From JBBDSH01 sp040905045 (GTDB taxonomy: Bacteria; Pseudomonadota; Gammaproteobacteria; Eutrophobiales; Eutrophobiaceae), in assembly GCA_040905045.1 (NCBI GenBank), contig JBBDSH010000062.1:1-5352 (forward strand): 5,352 bases of DNA. The letters are read 5' to 3'. Made by a program: the position numbers and the translations under genes. The notes under the pieces were generated by a model. It was not told the DNA's origin and did not search any database. It saw nothing but the letters and a program-made list of their open reading frames with translations. This document shows, piece by piece, positions 3,958-5,352 of the stretch. How positions within the stretch are numbered: the stretch's first letter is position 1; each line of letters starts with the position of its first letter.

Positions 3958-5352
3958 TCAGGCCAAGTCAAACGCCTCCTCGCTGACCCACCAGCCATGG
4001 ATTTGCCCGTATACCTGGAACGGCATGCGTATCGTTGCCACGGGGCCGTCTTCCAGGCTCTGGGTATCCAGGATCAACAGATCGGAACGTCCGCCTTCCA
4101 GCAGGCGGTTGGCCATGCCGATAAGGTAACCGTTCCCCTCCGGGGCATTCCTGCTTCGCGGAGCGAAGCAGCATTCCTGCAGTGAGGAGCTGTCGCCAAC
4201 CCAGAATGTCGAGGTCTTGCGGTTGGCATGGTTGAACATGGTATAGCAATTGTTGGGCGGAAAGCCCGGCCCCGTCTCCGGTTTGAACGGTCTGTCCGGG
4301 TCGTGTACCGGCATGAAACCGATGTTGTAGGGAACGGTGTTATAGCGATCATCCTGCCGCGGCAGCACGCCGCCGTGGGTGGGATACATAACCTCCATGT
4401 CGTAATTATCGGCTTTTTTCGACAGGTCCACGGACAGTCGGTGTACGTAGCCTGTGGCTTTGGCCGGATCAAAACGTTCGCCGTGGACGTAGGGAAAGAA
4501 TGGAAACTGGTTGCTCGGCGCAAGATCCATGTCTACGTAGACTTTGTCACCATCGGAAAATGCGCCCATGACATGAGTGGCGCAGCACTCCGGACCCTCG
4601 TACCAGCGCAGATCCGATCCGTCACTGCCGCGTCGCATGACACCGAACCAGGAGGGCAGGGTGGTATCCCAGGCGAAATGCACGCCGCCGTTTTTCATCT
4701 GTTCCAGATCGGCGACCATGGGCACAGCCAGGAAAGCGATATGTTTCTGGGTAACGGCAAAGTCGTGCAGCATGCCCACATAGGGCACTTTGATCCAGGC
4801 AGACCAGTTGATAGTACCTTTCCGATCCACCGAAAAGACATTGATATCATCGGTCATAAAACCCTTCGCCTCGTAACCGAAAGCGATCATTTCGCCGGTT
4901 TCCGGATCGAATTTGGGATGCGCCGTAAAGGTTTCGCTTTCCAGTTGACTGTCGAAGTCCAGGCAATCATCAAGGGTTTCCAGTGTATGCGGGTCCATGG
5001 CCACGGGCCGGCTGTCTTCCTTTAATGCCAGCAACCGGCCGTTGTGATGAACCACATGGGTATTGGCGGTACTGCGGCTGAGTCCCTTGACGCTTGGGTC
5101 ATCGGTGAACGGGTTTCGATACATACCGAATAATGTCCGCCGCGCCTCGGCCTGGGCCTTGAAGCGTTGGGTGCGGGCGTAGCGGCTCTTGAAATCCACA
5201 TGACCGTTCTTGAAACGGAACATGCTCACGTGGCCCTCGCCGTCGAAGGGGATATTGCCGGGCACCGGCGGATACTGGAAGTCCGGACCGACGCGATAGA
5301 AAGTGCCGTTCAGATCATCGGGAATTTTGCCTTCCACGTCACAGTCCCGCAG
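3958..5352 (-). CDS. Lignostilbene dioxygenase-type carotenoid cleavage oxygenase, 5' end cut off
   Basis: This is a non-haem iron(II) dioxygenase of the carotenoid oxygenase/RPE65 superfamily. The lignostilbene branch splits the central double bond of 4-hydroxystilbenes with O2 to give two aldehydes, such as vanillin. The frame stays open to the window edge and reads LRDCD before the GTG at 5335-5337, matching the family's N-terminal pattern (GKIPDDLNGTFYRVGP). The true start therefore lies beyond 5352, probably some 20-25 codons away. Counting the GTG as residue 1, the four iron-binding His are visible: H140 (TAHPKFDP), H191 (MLHDFAVT), H255 (CATHVMGAF) and H447 (QIHGWW). PSWFGVMRR (228-236) followed by DLRWYEGP is typical of the lignostilbene group. 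F31, Y73 and K106 fall where I recall Phe59, Tyr101 and Lys134 of NOV1/LsdA, all at an offset of 28. The second-shell Glu are kept at E107 and E388 (LQE), but the EFPR motif reads VLPR (324-327). The stop is TGA at 3958-3960. The family is certain, and stilbene as substrate is a good inference. Confidence 0.93.
   Translation of the reverse strand: MRDCDVEGKIPDDLNGTFYRVGPDFQYPPVPGNIPFDGEGHVSMFRFKNGHVDFKSRYARTQRFKAQAEARRTLFGMYRNPFTDDPSVKGLSRSTANTHVVHHNGRLLALKEDSRPVAMDPHTLETLDDCLDFDSQLESETFTAHPKFDPETGEMIAFGYEAKGFMTDDINVFSVDRKGTINWSAWIKVPYVGMLHDFAVTQKHIAFLAVPMVADLEQMKNGGVHFAWDTTLPSWFGVMRRGSDGSDLRWYEGPECCATHVMGAFSDGDKVYVDMDLAPSNQFPFFPYVHGERFDPAKATGYVHRLSVDLSKKADNYDMEVMYPTHGGVLPRQDDRYNTVPYNIGFMPVHDPDRPFKPETGPGFPPNNCYTMFNHANRKTSTFWVGDSSSLQECCFAPRSRNAPEGNGYLIGMANRLLEGGRSDLLILDTQSLEDGPVATIRMPFQVYGQIHGWWVSEEAFDLA
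4145..4180. repeat. Hairpin flanked by direct repeats inside the dioxygenase gene
   Basis: Two identical copies of GCATTCCTGC (4145-4154 and 4171-4180) surround, and partly overlap, a perfect inverted repeat: CTGCTTCGC (4151-4159), loop GGA, GCGAAGCAG (4163-4171). The 9-bp stem is GC-rich and would form in both DNA and mRNA. It lies within the codons for LQECCFAPRSRNAPE, a conserved stretch of the enzyme, and keeps the reading frame. There is no T-run, so it is not a standard terminator. Confidence 0.6.

Noticed and set aside
3835..4185. A 116-codon plus-strand open frame starting in the intergenic gap.
   Set aside because: More than half lies opposite the dioxygenase C-terminus, it has no Shine-Dalgarno, and the product matches no family I know.
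4228..5025. A 265-codon open frame on the plus strand, opposite the dioxygenase gene.
   Set aside because: Its product shows no recognisable family, while the minus strand encodes a full set of iron-binding and family motifs over the same bases. It is a shadow of that gene.
5335..5337. GTG as the true start of the dioxygenase gene.
   Set aside because: The frame remains open to the edge and the upstream residues fit the family N-terminus. Characterised homologues have roughly 25-30 more residues before this point.

Overview
The window looks like part of a catabolic accessory region of a Gram-negative bacterium, probably a proteobacterium. Base composition is roughly balanced to slightly GC-rich, three of the products belong to families used to break down plant phenolics, and two genes encode proteins with signal peptides that suit a periplasm. 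No rRNA, tRNA, CRISPR array, transposase or phage gene is visible, and a species cannot be named from the sequence alone.

Layout: (1) bases 1-411, plus strand: the C-terminal 136 residues of a tannase/feruloyl-esterase family hydrolase, whose start lies left of the window. (2) 412-557: an AT-rich gap with a candidate promoter. (3) 558-1037, plus: a RidA/YjgF-family protein with a signal peptide. (4) 1074-2333, plus, 36 bp later and probably in the same transcript: an acetamidase/formamidase (FmdA/AmdA) family protein, also with a signal peptide. (5) 2343-3719, minus, convergent with a gap of only 9 bp: an MFS transporter of the aromatic acid:H+ symporter type. (6) 3720-3957: a 238-bp gap with two perfect palindromes close to the transporter start. 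(7) 3958-5352, minus, running off the right edge: a carotenoid-oxygenase superfamily protein of the lignostilbene dioxygenase type, with all four iron-binding histidines.

How the genes may work together (inference): the esterase would release hydroxycinnamate or gallate-type acids from esters, the dioxygenase would split a 4-hydroxystilbene into two aromatic aldehydes, and the transporter would bring aromatic acids across the inner membrane. The RidA-FmdA pair does not fit that scheme in an obvious way. Both families are normally cytoplasmic, yet here both appear to be exported, and the amidase-like protein carries six cysteines in three close pairs. This putative periplasmic pair is the most unusual part of the window. 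A near-identical 10-bp dyad, CTGTA(C/T)ACAG, lies at the candidate promoter of the RidA gene and just upstream of the transporter, which hints at shared regulation.
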